Source: Georgenia satyanarayanai
Lineage (GTDB): Bacteria; Actinomycetota; Actinomycetes; Actinomycetales; Actinomycetaceae
DNA length: 50,179 nucleotides
Direction: 5' to 3'
NCBI RefSeq assembly: GCF_900116375.1
Contig: NZ_UETB01000019.1
Location: 1-50,179 of the forward strand
The stretch's first letter is position 1, and each line of letters starts with the position of its first letter. The translations under genes and the position numbers were made by a program. Under the pieces are notes generated by a model. That model saw only the letters and a program-made list of their open reading frames with translations. It had not been told where the DNA came from and searched no databases. This document shows, one piece after another, positions 40,775-47,719 of the stretch.

Positions 40775-41689
40775 ATGTCACGCACGAGCCGCCAGACGAT
40801 GAGTGCCGAGCAGCGCCGGGAGCAGGCCGCGGCCCTCCACGCCAGCATCGCCGACCAGGCCCACGCCCTACGCGGCAGCGAGGAGTGGCGACGCTTCCTC
40901 GACTTCTCACGCTCGTTCCACACCTACAGCCTGAACAACGTCCTGCTCATCCTGGCCCAGCGTCCCACCGCAACGGCCGTGGCCGGCTACCGCCAGTGGC
41001 AGACCAAGGGTCGCCAGGTCCGCAAGGGCGAGCAGGCCATCCGGATCTTCGGCTACTCCACGAAGAGGATCACCGAGGAGGACCCAGCCACCGGTGAGGA
41101 GCTAGAGAAGCGACTGCCCCGCTTCCCCGTCCTGTCGGTCTTCGACATCACCCAAACCGACCTCATCGACGGCGAAGAGGACCACGCCACCATCGCCCAC
41201 CGCCTCACCGGCACCGACGACCTTGGGATCGCGGCCGCCGTGAGTGACTACCTCACCGCCACCGGCTGGACCGTTACCCGCGAGCAGCTCGACGGCCACA
41301 CCAACGGCTACACCACCAACCACGGACGCCGCGTGGTCATCGAGACCCACCTCTCCCCCGCCCAAGGCGCCAAGACACTCCTCCACGAGGCCGCCCACAT
41401 CACCCTCGGCCACCTCGAGACACCGCACAGCGACTACCTCACCCACCGCGGCGTCATGGAATGCGAAGCCGAGTCCGTCGCCTACGTCCTGGCCGGCCTG
41501 CTCGGGCTAGACACTAGCGCCTACTCCATCGGCTACATCGCCACCTGGTCCGACCCTGACGCCGACACCCACGCAGTCGGGGAAGACATCCACGCCACCG
41601 CCTCCCGAGTCCTGGGCGCAGTTCACACCCTGGCCGACGCCCTGGAGCCCGCGACGATCCCGCCAACCATTGTCCAGGCACAACACTAA
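40775..41689 (+). CDS. ArdC-like antirestriction protein (ssDNA-binding plus metallopeptidase-like domain)
   Basis: The 304-residue protein has the ArdC N-terminal ssDNA-binding domain (FLDFSRSFHTYSLNNVLLIL, AVAGYRQWQTKGRQVRKGEQ, residues 38-90). The C-terminal zincin-like domain contains KTLLHEAAHITLGHLE (HExxH) and the third ligand region MECEAESVAYVLAGLLGL. ArdC proteins protect incoming single-stranded plasmid DNA against host restriction. ATG 40775 lies nine bases after GGAGG; an ATG at 40766 abuts the GGAGG and was rejected. An element of the GTACTAAT family precedes it. Confidence 0.9.
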   Translation: MSRTSRQTMSAEQRREQAAALHASIADQAHALRGSEEWRRFLDFSRSFHTYSLNNVLLILAQRPTATAVAGYRQWQTKGRQVRKGEQAIRIFGYSTKRITEEDPATGEELEKRLPRFPVLSVFDITQTDLIDGEEDHATIAHRLTGTDDLGIAAAVSDYLTATGWTVTREQLDGHTNGYTTNHGRRVVIETHLSPAQGAKTLLHEAAHITLGHLETPHSDYLTHRGVMECEAESVAYVLAGLLGLDTSAYSIGYIATWSDPDADTHAVGEDIHATASRVLGAVHTLADALEPATIPPTIVQAQH

Positions 41690-41710
41690 CGGTACTATTA
41701 CCACTAACCG
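41684..41710 (+). repeat. GTACTATT element, copy 3
   Basis: CACTAACGGTACTATTACCA continues with CTAACCG. It begins in the ArdC-like stop codon and lies about 120 bases upstream of redoxin 2. TACTAT is a good -10 match. Confidence 0.5.
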
Positions 41711-41827
41711 GAGTCCCGGAGGTCCGGCAGGGGGCTTCCGGCGCTCCGGCCGGCGGGGGCCGGTCGCCCCCTCCCGCTTCGCCAACGGTCACCCCGGCGG
41801 AGCACACCATGAGAAGGGGGAGAAGGG

Positions 41828-42118
41828 ACGTACACCCTCACCGTCTACACCACACCCGAGTGCATCCGCTGCACCATGACCTGCCGCCAGCTCGACAAGG
41901 CCGGCCTCACCTACCGCGTCGTCGACGTCGCCAGCGATCCCACCGCACGCTCCTACGTCACCGAGGAGCTCGGCTACACCGAGGCCCCCGTGGTCATCGT
42001 CGACCAGGACGAAGCCCACCACTGGTCCGGCTTCCGTCCCGACCGCATCAAAGCAGTGGCAGCCCGTGCGACTACTAACACCACTATTGCCAGTAACGGT
42101 GGTGCGACCGATGAATGA
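41828..42118 (+). CDS. NrdH/glutaredoxin-like redoxin 2, apparent ACG start
   Basis: The thioredoxin-fold frame reads TYTLTVYTTPECIRCTMTCR, with active site CIRC, then TEAPVVIVDQDEAHHWSGFR and PDRIKAV. The C-terminal signature is shared with redoxin 1. The first ATG in frame (41876) lies after the active site, so it cannot be the true start. The upstream frame is closed by TGA at 41810 and has no ATG, GTG or TTG. ACG at 41828 lies five bases after GGGGGAG, exactly where an NrdH start is expected. Either ACG is used or an ATG has mutated. The last codons overlap the next gene and carry element copy 4. Confidence 0.7.
   Translation, partial: TYTLTVYTTPECIRCTMTCRQLDKAGLTYRVVDVASDPTARSYVTEELGYTEAPVVIVDQDEAHHWSGFRPDRIKAVAARATTNTTIASNGGATDE
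42073..42102 (+). repeat. Element copy 4 (CACTATT variant)
   Basis: TACTAACACCACTATTGCCA followed by GTAACGGTGG. It aligns with copy 3 (ACTAAC-x3-ACTATT) and lies inside the 3' end of redoxin 2, about ten bases before the 42111 start. Confidence 0.45.
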
Positions 42119-42386
42119 AGACGAGGTGGTCCCGAGCCTGGTGGAGGTCCCGGCCGCTATACAGAAGCTCGTCATCGCCTACTACGAGGCCGGCCTCGAC
42201 CACGGCTTCGAGCTGGGCTACCGCGCATCCGAAGCGAACAACGAGGCCACATGGGCGACCGCCGCCGCCCTCGTCCGGGGCATCGCCGATGGCCAGCCCT
42301 ACGACCAGCTGTGTGAGCAGCGGGGCGAGCAGGGTCGTGCCGAGCGGCAGCGCCGGCTGCTGCGCGACCGGGGGATCGTGCCCTGA
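42111..42386 (+). CDS. Hypothetical helical protein (91 aa)
   Basis: The 91-residue protein (MNEDEVVPSLVEVPAAIQKL, YYEAGLDHGFELGYRASEAN, then a Gln/Arg-rich C-terminal helix) is predicted mostly helical and soluble. Its start overlaps the redoxin 2 stop by eight bases and its frame is well balanced. No family is recognised. Position before parAB and under an element of the GTACTATT family suggests a plasmid-maintenance accessory (inference). Confidence 0.65.
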   Translation: MNEDEVVPSLVEVPAAIQKLVIAYYEAGLDHGFELGYRASEANNEATWATAAALVRGIADGQPYDQLCEQRGEQGRAERQRRLLRDRGIVP

Positions 42387-42403
42387 CGGTGTGGCGCCAA
42401 CAC

Positions 42404-42430
42404 TGGCAACGCCACTATTAGTACGGTGAA
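42404..42430 (+). repeat. GTACTAAT-family element, copy 5 (before parA)
   Basis: GCAACGCCACTATTAGTACGGTGAAC spans the region 20-45 bases upstream of parA (written as GCAACGCCACTATTAG and TACGGTGAAC). The reverse complement holds CCGTACTAATAG, matching the core. It could be an operator or a ParB-binding centromere. Confidence 0.5.
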
Positions 42431-42448
42431 CAGCATTGGAGGTAATGG

Positions 42449-43231
42449 ATGAGTGCTCTCGTACTAGCCGTGTGTAACCAGAAGGGTGGCGTCGGGAAGA
42501 CGACGACCACCTACCACCTCGCCCGTGCCGGCGTCCGCGCCGGGCGCCGGGTCTTGGTCGTCGACCTCGACCCCCAAGGCACCCTGACCACGATCGCGGC
42601 GCGCGAGGAGGTCCCCGAGGACAGCATCGGCGTCGCCGACGTCCTCAGCGCCCGCACCCGCGAGCCGCTGACCGACGTGCTCGTCCCCGGCACCTGGGAC
42701 GGGCTGGACGTCGCGCCCACGGTGGGGGAGACCCTCGGAGTCGTCCGCGATGAGCTCGTAGTGACCGGCGCGGGCCGCGAGTCGCGGCTACGCGACGCGC
42801 TGGCCACTGTGGCGGACCGCTACGACCTGGTCCTCGTCGACTGCCCGCCCTCACTGGACCAGCTCACCATCAACGCCCTGGTCGCCGCCGACGCCGTCCT
42901 CATCGTCACCCAGAGCAAGCAGGCCAGCATCAACGGCCTGGTCAAGCTGCACGAGACCATCGACGCCGTCCGCCGCAACTACCGCGCCGACCTCACCATC
43001 GCCGGCGTCCTGGTTAACCAGCACGAGCAGAACACCGTCAGCGGCCAGTCCTGGCTCGAGGAGCTCCGCGCCGCCATGACGATCCTCGAGCCGCCCATGC
43101 CCAAGGCCGTGGTCTTCTCCGACGCCGCAGAGGCCAGCGTCGGACTGGACGAGTACGGCAGCCGAGTCGCCAATCGCCTCGCGGAGACCTTCGACAGCTA
43201 CCTGACCCACCTCGAGGAGGCCGCGCGATGA
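42449..43231 (+). CDS. parA: Partition ATPase ParA
   Basis: The 260-residue protein has the full deviant Walker A motif VCNQKGGVGKTTTTYHLAR (residues 8-26), switch VLVVDLDPQGTLT (about 35-47), and Walker B LVLVDCPPSLDQLT (about 126-139). It lacks an N-terminal HTH, so it is the short (type Ib-like) form, which usually relies on a small RHH partner encoded next. GGAGG (42438-42442) lies six bases before ATG 42449. The stop overlaps the parB start (ATGA). Confidence 0.93.
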   Translation: MSALVLAVCNQKGGVGKTTTTYHLARAGVRAGRRVLVVDLDPQGTLTTIAAREEVPEDSIGVADVLSARTREPLTDVLVPGTWDGLDVAPTVGETLGVVRDELVVTGAGRESRLRDALATVADRYDLVLVDCPPSLDQLTINALVAADAVLIVTQSKQASINGLVKLHETIDAVRRNYRADLTIAGVLVNQHEQNTVSGQSWLEELRAAMTILEPPMPKAVVFSDAAEASVGLDEYGSRVANRLAETFDSYLTHLEEAAR

Positions 43232-43626
43232 GCCGCCCCACCCCGCGCAAGACCAGCCTCGCCCGGCTCTCACCGACCGACCCGCCCCCACCGGCCGCCA
43301 GCGCGCCCGGTCCCGAGGTCGCCGCACCCGCGGCCCCCCCGCCGCCAGGTGCTGGGCCGGTGGCTGCGCCAGCCGGCCAGCCGGCGGGGGAGAAGCGGAA
43401 GTACCGGCACAAGGTCAGCTTCTACCAAGACGAGGACGACACCGCCCGCGTGAGGGCCGCCATCCTTCACACGAACCACATCGAAGGCCCGCGCTCCCTC
43501 AGCGAGTTCATCAACCACGCCGTCATGGCCGAAGTTGAACGGCTCGAGCGCAAGCACAACGCCGGCCAACCATGGCCGGGCGTCGGTGCGCGGGAACTGC
43601 CACAGGGCCGGCCCATGGGTCACTGA
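43228..43626 (+). CDS. parB: ParB-like centromere-binding protein (RHH type)
   Basis: The 132-residue protein has a disordered Pro/Ala-rich N-terminus (to about residue 50). A basic C-terminal RHH-like domain follows (KRKYRHKVSFYQDEDDTARV, AAILHTNHIEGPRSLSEFIN, HAVMAEVERLERKHN). It matches the small centromere-binding partners of short ParA proteins in actinobacterial plasmids. ATG 43228 overlaps the parA stop. It would bind sites near 42404 (inference) and stimulate the ParA ATPase. Confidence 0.85.
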   Translation: MSRPTPRKTSLARLSPTDPPPPAASAPGPEVAAPAAPPPPGAGPVAAPAGQPAGEKRKYRHKVSFYQDEDDTARVRAAILHTNHIEGPRSLSEFINHAVMAEVERLERKHNAGQPWPGVGARELPQGRPMGH

Positions 43627-43638
43627 AAGGAACCAGCC

Positions 43639-44004
43639 ATGGCCATCAACGAAGAGGACCGCCAACTCGCGGTCGCTGCGGAACTCGAGGAGGCTGCACG
43701 GACCCTGGCGCACTCGACACGCGACGTGCCGGTTCCGTCCGACTCCTACAGCCTGCTCGCGGAGCTGCGCGCCGCCATCGACTCCCTCGAGCAGGTGTGC
43801 CAACAACTTGGCGCCTGGCACAGCAGCGTCGTGGACGGCATTCACTACGCGGGAGAGGACGACCGGGGCGACGGTGCCACCGGAACTATCACTGCCGCAG
43901 CCGAGCTCGAGGCCGCGACTGCGGCCCTCAATGCAGCCTCAAGCGCCCTGGGCCGGGCACACTCCGCCAACGGCGTGGTTCGCTGGTACGACCGCCCTCG
44001 CTAG
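43639..44004 (+). CDS. Hypothetical helical protein downstream of parB
   Basis: The 121-residue acidic, mostly helical protein (AINEEDRQLAVAAELEEAAR, LLAELRAAIDSLEQVCQQLG, AELEAATAALNAASSALGRA) has heptad character and no membrane segment. GAAAGGAA before ATG 43639 is a good ribosome binding site, and the gene starts 13 bases after parB, so it belongs to the par transcript. It overlaps the convergent zinc-finger gene by four bases. Function unknown. Confidence 0.72.
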   Translation: MAINEEDRQLAVAAELEEAARTLAHSTRDVPVPSDSYSLLAELRAAIDSLEQVCQQLGAWHSSVVDGIHYAGEDDRGDGATGTITAAAELEAATAALNAASSALGRAHSANGVVRWYDRPR

Positions 44005-44495
44005 CCAGACCGGCGCGCTCGGTTGTACTTCGACGCGCAGGAGCGTGAGCAGAAACGGCGCCTCTTGGCGCCCGTCAACGGGCAGAACTCCAGCCCGCAC
44101 TGCTCGCACGCGACGACTGTGCCGAGACGCTGGTTCCCACGCCGAGACGCGCTCGCCTGCCGCATCGCCTCCAGACCGGCCGGCGAGAAGACACTCCCCG
44201 CCGCGAGGCGCGCGGCAGTGGCCCTCGAGGGGTCCCGCTTCTGGACGAACAAGCTATTGAGCGGGAGTCGCTGCCGTGCGTTGTCCGCGATGGTTCGTCT
44301 GGTGGTCTCGGCGACCAGCCCACGCCGGCCGAGTCCGTGCGCCGTGCGGTACTCCTTCGCCGTGAGCCCGTGTGCCTTGTAGACGTGCAAGCCGAGGTGG
44401 GTGAATCGGCCGCCACACTCGTGGCACAGCAGCCCCTCTGCGTCCTCATCGAGAGCGCCATATCGGCCGTGGCCATCCTCATCGCCGACCTGCAT
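44001..44495 (-). CDS. MucR/Ros-like zinc-finger protein with C-terminal CxxC zinc ribbon
   Basis: The 164-residue protein has a MucR/Ros-type finger (LLCHECGGRFTHLGLHVYKA, HGLTAKEYRTAHGLGRRGLV, residues 23-62). That is a prokaryotic C2H2 fold, also used as a DNA-recognition part of plasmid and phage proteins. The C-terminal part has a second metal site, CEQCGLEFCP...RRFCSRSCASKYN (about 130-160), as in zinc ribbons beside HNH-like domains. No HNH active site is seen. ATG 44495. It converges on the par operon. A regulator is the simplest reading. A defence or homing-linked protein is possible. Confidence 0.75.
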   Translation of the reverse strand: MQVGDEDGHGRYGALDEDAEGLLCHECGGRFTHLGLHVYKAHGLTAKEYRTAHGLGRRGLVAETTRRTIADNARQRLPLNSLFVQKRDPSRATAARLAAGSVFSPAGLEAMRQASASRRGNQRLGTVVACEQCGLEFCPLTGAKRRRFCSRSCASKYNRARRSG

Positions 44496-44555
44496 GTATG
44501 CATCGTCGCGGTGTGAAGTTGTGGCGTCTAGTCCTACTGGGAGGCGACAGGGCCC

Positions 44556-45713
44556 TTAGGCCGTCTGAGCGGCGGTCGACTCCCCAGAGAGGTCGAGGAT
44601 GCTCCGCAGGGTGCGGGTCTTCAGTGCTGGGCTGTCGCCCGCACGGTACTTCTCATTGACCAGGTCGCGGAGTGCGAGCGCCCGGCCTAAGCGGTCCTCT
44701 TCGGTGGTGGCGCGCCAGGGCTCCGGCTTCTTCAGAAGGTCGTCCATCTCGTGAGCGCGGGCATGGAGGTAATGGCGACGTGAGGCTCTGGTTGGTCCGT
44801 CAATGCTTGCGCGGCACTCGTCGAGGCGGCAGCTCAGGCGGAGTCGAAGGTCGGTGTGGCCGAGTAGGGTCTCGGCGACCTTTCGGCTGACGGTTGCAGC
44901 GATGCCCGGTAGATACACACCCTCGAACTGGGGACCGCCCTTCTTCTTGCCGTTCTCGTCGAGCTTCGGAGGGAGTCGCTGCCGACTGATCATTGCCGTG
45001 TGGCTGACGTGCTCGAGCAGCCCCACGCCGACCGAGTAGTTGTCGGTGTGTCCCAGAGCCACCGCGGACTGGCCGATGTTCCCAGACCAGCCGAGAGTCG
45101 TGGTGATTCCCGCGGCTCGGAAGGCATCCAGGATCGTGAACCCGGACTTGATCTTCGCGATGCTCTCGTCTTCACCACCGAAGGGGCTGAGGCGAAGCTC
45201 AAGGTTGCGGATGCCTTCCTGTGCGTACTGTGCGGCCAGCTCTGCCGCGACCTTGAGACCGAAGCGACGGTCGAGTACAAGGACCGCCTGGATGGGCTTA
45301 TCGGTGCTCTTGCGGGTGTCAGCCGCGAGTGCTGCGTTGAGGTTCGCCGATCTCATGCTGTTGACGTAGAAGTGTGGGGGTGTGATCGCTGTGGTGAACG
45401 CGGGGTGGCCTTCGATCACGAGGTCTATGAGTCGAGCGCGAGCCGCTGCGTCGCTGGCGAGGAGATCTACGTCGTAAGGTGCGTGCGCGTAGAAGGGAGC
45501 CTCGGGCATGGCGTACCCAGGAGCTGCCAGCCGTTCCGTTGCAGGGTTGTAGAAGACCGAGACGCCGACCGCGATAGCCGCCTCGGCTGCAGCTTGCTGG
45601 TGACGCGCTGCCTTCGCGTGCAGCGTGATCGCCGAGACCCCCGCGGGCTGGCGCAGGAGAAAATCCTCGACGACCTTGTGGTCGCTGTGACCGAGCTGGA
45701 ACGCCACACCCAT
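44556..45713 (-). CDS. Unknown 385-residue protein, possible TIM-barrel-like fold
   Basis: The protein lacks signal and membrane segments and shows alternating strands and helices (ITLHAKAARHQQAAAEAAIA, PIQAVLVLDRRFGLKVAAEL, IRNLELRLSPFGGEDESIAK, GITTTLGWSGNIGQSAVALG) that suggest an alpha/beta barrel. Conserved-looking polar motifs include HFYVNSMRSANLN, WSGNIGQ and a C-terminal LSCRLDECRAS with ASRRHYLHARAHE. No family can be named with confidence; distant kinship to tRNA-ribosyltransferase-type barrels is a guess. It is divergent from the RES-Xre module 2, with 79 bases between. ATG 45713 has GGAGG-like GATGGAGG upstream. It may be an accessory enzyme of a defence or addiction island. Confidence 0.6.
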   Translation of the reverse strand: MGVAFQLGHSDHKVVEDFLLRQPAGVSAITLHAKAARHQQAAAEAAIAVGVSVFYNPATERLAAPGYAMPEAPFYAHAPYDVDLLASDAAARARLIDLVIEGHPAFTTAITPPHFYVNSMRSANLNAALAADTRKSTDKPIQAVLVLDRRFGLKVAAELAAQYAQEGIRNLELRLSPFGGEDESIAKIKSGFTILDAFRAAGITTTLGWSGNIGQSAVALGHTDNYSVGVGLLEHVSHTAMISRQRLPPKLDENGKKKGGPQFEGVYLPGIAATVSRKVAETLLGHTDLRLRLSCRLDECRASIDGPTRASRRHYLHARAHEMDDLLKKPEPWRATTEEDRLGRALALRDLVNEKYRAGDSPALKTRTLRSILDLSGESTAAQTA

Positions 45714-45742
45714 GAGATGCCTCCATCTACCGTTCGGCGATA

Positions 45743-45759
45743 CTAGTGTGACAGACTAG
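45743..45759. promoter_or_regulatory. Dyad in the divergent promoter region of RES-Xre module 2
   Basis: CTAGT-7 nt-ACTAG lies between the divergent 385-residue gene and the antitoxin gene. It is a plausible operator for antitoxin autoregulation, and TACTAG at its left edge may be a -10 box. Confidence 0.4.
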
Positions 45760-45792
45760 AGGACAGAACCCCGCCATAGAAGGTGACACACC

Positions 45793-46137
45793 GTGGCTAC
45801 TGCCGGAGCCCTTGCCCACCACGTCACTGATCTGATCTCAACGCTAGGCCTCACTCAGGAGGAGATCGGATCGATCGTCGACGCTTCCCCTCGCTCGGTC
45901 TCTCGCTGGGCCAGGGGTGAAGTCGTCCCACAGAAGCTCAACAAACAGCGCCTCATCGAACTTGCCTACGTCGCAGACGTAGTTACCGAGGTGCTGCCCG
46001 CGGACAAGGTCAACCTGTGGATGACGTCACCCAACCGACTGCTCGAACACGACTCGCCTGCCGACCGCATCCGCGCTGGCCACTACAGGGACGTCCTTGG
46101 CCTCATTGAGGCGATGGCCGACGGCGTGGTGATGTGA
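45793..46137 (+). CDS. Antitoxin, MbcA/ParS/Xre type (RES-Xre module 2)
   Basis: The 114-residue protein has an Xre-like HTH (LISTLGLTQEEIGSIVDASP, RSVSRWARGEVVPQKLNKQR, residues 13-52). The C-terminal toxin-binding domain follows (VNLWMTSPNRLLEHDSPADR, IRAGHYRDVLGLIEAMADGV), typical of MbcA antitoxins. GTG 45793 has AAGG upstream. The stop overlaps the toxin ATG (ATGTGA). It neutralises the toxin and represses the operon. Confidence 0.88.
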   Translation: MATAGALAHHVTDLISTLGLTQEEIGSIVDASPRSVSRWARGEVVPQKLNKQRLIELAYVADVVTEVLPADKVNLWMTSPNRLLEHDSPADRIRAGHYRDVLGLIEAMADGVVM

Positions 46138-46694
46138 CTCCCACGCTCGACGAAGAACTCGTACAGCGGGTCAACGATCTCGGCCCTACTCCATGGAGTG
46201 GCACGACCTATCGGCATGTAGCCGGTCAGCGGGATCCGCTGTCTGGGGCAGGAGCGCGCATCTTCGGAGGGCGTTGGAACCCCCCAGGCGTCTTTGGTGC
46301 CATCTACCTGGCCCACCCCGTCGCCGCGTGCATGGCCGAGCTTGCCCGCATGGCGAGCTCGCAGGACTTGACTGTCTCCGACTTCCTGCGAGCCCGCGGA
46401 GGGCGGACTCTCCACACGATCGACGTGCGCGAACTGTCGGTACTCGACCTGCGTACAGAAGCCGCGCAAGCCCAGGTTGGACTGGAGCTGACGGATATCA
46501 CCGATGAGGACCGCACGGCGTGTCAGGCCGTTGGCCATGCTGCCCACTTTCTCGGCCTCGGTGGGGTCCTGACGCCCTCCGCCACCGGCGTCGGTTTGGT
46601 CCTTACCGCGTTCGAGTCGCGCGTTGGACCTGGGCAGTTGAGAGTGGAACATTCTGAACTCATCACCGATGAGCTGTATGCAGGTTTGGTTTGA
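46134..46694 (+). CDS. RES-domain toxin, MbcT-like (RES-Xre module 2)
   Basis: The 186-residue protein has the compact RES domain of MbcT-type toxins. TTYRHVAGQRDPLSGAGARI, FGGRWNPPGVFGAIYLAHPV and AACMAELARMA supply the conserved Arg, Tyr and Glu, and VLTPSATGVGLVLTAFESRV supplies the conserved Ser region. These enzymes destroy NAD+. Length fits the family (about 185). ATG 46134 overlaps the antitoxin stop. Compared with module 1 on the same plasmid it is short and canonical, so the two are not recent duplicates. Confidence 0.88.
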   Translation: MTPTLDEELVQRVNDLGPTPWSGTTYRHVAGQRDPLSGAGARIFGGRWNPPGVFGAIYLAHPVAACMAELARMASSQDLTVSDFLRARGGRTLHTIDVRELSVLDLRTEAAQAQVGLELTDITDEDRTACQAVGHAAHFLGLGGVLTPSATGVGLVLTAFESRVGPGQLRVEHSELITDELYAGLV

Positions 46695-46854
46695 CGAGTT
46701 ACGACCGGCCAGGCCTGCCTAAGACTCACGAGGCGGCCCGAGGGTAGAGCCTCGCCGGGCACCTCGGCTGGGCAGCGTCAGTAGACATCTCAGTGATCCA
46801 TCACCTCCGCGGTCAACAAACGATCGTTAGTGAGACGACGTGGCGAGGGTGGGC

Positions 46855-46935
46855 GAGCGAGGGCTGGTGCGTCCAAAACTCATCTCAAAACCGGACGAGT
46901 CTTAGGCGGTTCTGCGACAGTTTGTGAGACGCTGG
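46855..46935. other. Candidate recombination (res-like) site upstream of the serine recombinase
   Basis: The region before the recombinase start holds CTCAAAACCGGACGAG and, inverted further right, GTTCTGCGACAGTTTGTGAG. CTCAAAAC and GTTTGTGAG form an imperfect dyad around an inner ACCG...CGGT. Placement next to a resolvase gene fits a crossover or accessory site. The rest of 46695-46854 shows no gene. Confidence 0.35.
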
Positions 46936-46939
46936 CGGC

Positions 46940-47512
46940 GTGACGCAGAACCTTGTCGGCCTTGCCCGGGTCTCCACCAACGCCCAGGACGCCCAGCTGC
47001 AGCGCAACGCCCTCGAGGTAGCCGGATGCATCAAGATCTTCGAGGAGAAGATCAGCAGCCGATCGAGCCATCGCCCGGGGCTCGCCGCGGCGCTGGAATA
47101 CATGCGCGACGGCATGGACACCCTGGTCGTCTGGAAGCTTGACCGCCTGGGCCGGTCGACCAAGGACATCCTCACGGTCGCCGACGACCTCAGTGACCGC
47201 GGTATCGGTCTAAGCGTCCTCACCGGGACGTTGGCCGGCACCTACAGCGCTACGGGGGAGGGGAAGTTCTTCTTCACGATGATGGCCGCCTTCGCCGAGC
47301 TCGAGCGTGACCTCATCCGAGAACGCACCATGGCCGGCCTCGCAGCCGCCCGAGCACAGGGACGCACGGGCGGGCGACCTCGAGTGATGGACCCCGACAA
47401 GCTCGCCATCGCCCGCGCCCGCCGCGCCAATGGCGAGAGCCCAACACAGATTGCCAAGGCGCTTGGGGTGTCGCGTGCAACGGTCTACCGCTACCTAGCG
47501 GCCGCCGGTTAG
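46940..47512 (+). CDS. Serine recombinase (resolvase/invertase family)
   Basis: The 190-residue protein has the catalytic N-terminal domain with nucleophile Ser in VGLARVSTNAQDAQLQ (residues 6-21), GKFFFTMMAAFAELERDLIRER-type helix E region (about 108-128), and a short HTH at the C-terminus (SPTQIAKALGVSRATVYRYL). Length and order fit small resolvases such as those that resolve plasmid multimers or cointegrates. GTG 46940 has no clear ribosome binding site. It is the only recombinase in the circle, and no transposase accompanies it. Confidence 0.92.
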   Translation: MTQNLVGLARVSTNAQDAQLQRNALEVAGCIKIFEEKISSRSSHRPGLAAALEYMRDGMDTLVVWKLDRLGRSTKDILTVADDLSDRGIGLSVLTGTLAGTYSATGEGKFFFTMMAAFAELERDLIRERTMAGLAAARAQGRTGGRPRVMDPDKLAIARARRANGESPTQIAKALGVSRATVYRYLAAAG

Positions 47513-47719
47513 CCGGAAGCACGCGACCGTCCTCCGGGACTCCGGCAGGTGTGCCGGATAGCGTGCCCTCACCGGGCATGCCACCGAACAGGTCTTACGG
47601 GACACGAGTCGGGGCCGTGACCCTGAGGCCGGGCGATGCCGGACTCCGTCCTGGTGGTGGTTCGGCTTGCGGGACGGACCAACGCTAGAGGCCGTAGACT
47701 CCTCGACTCCTGGGAGGCC

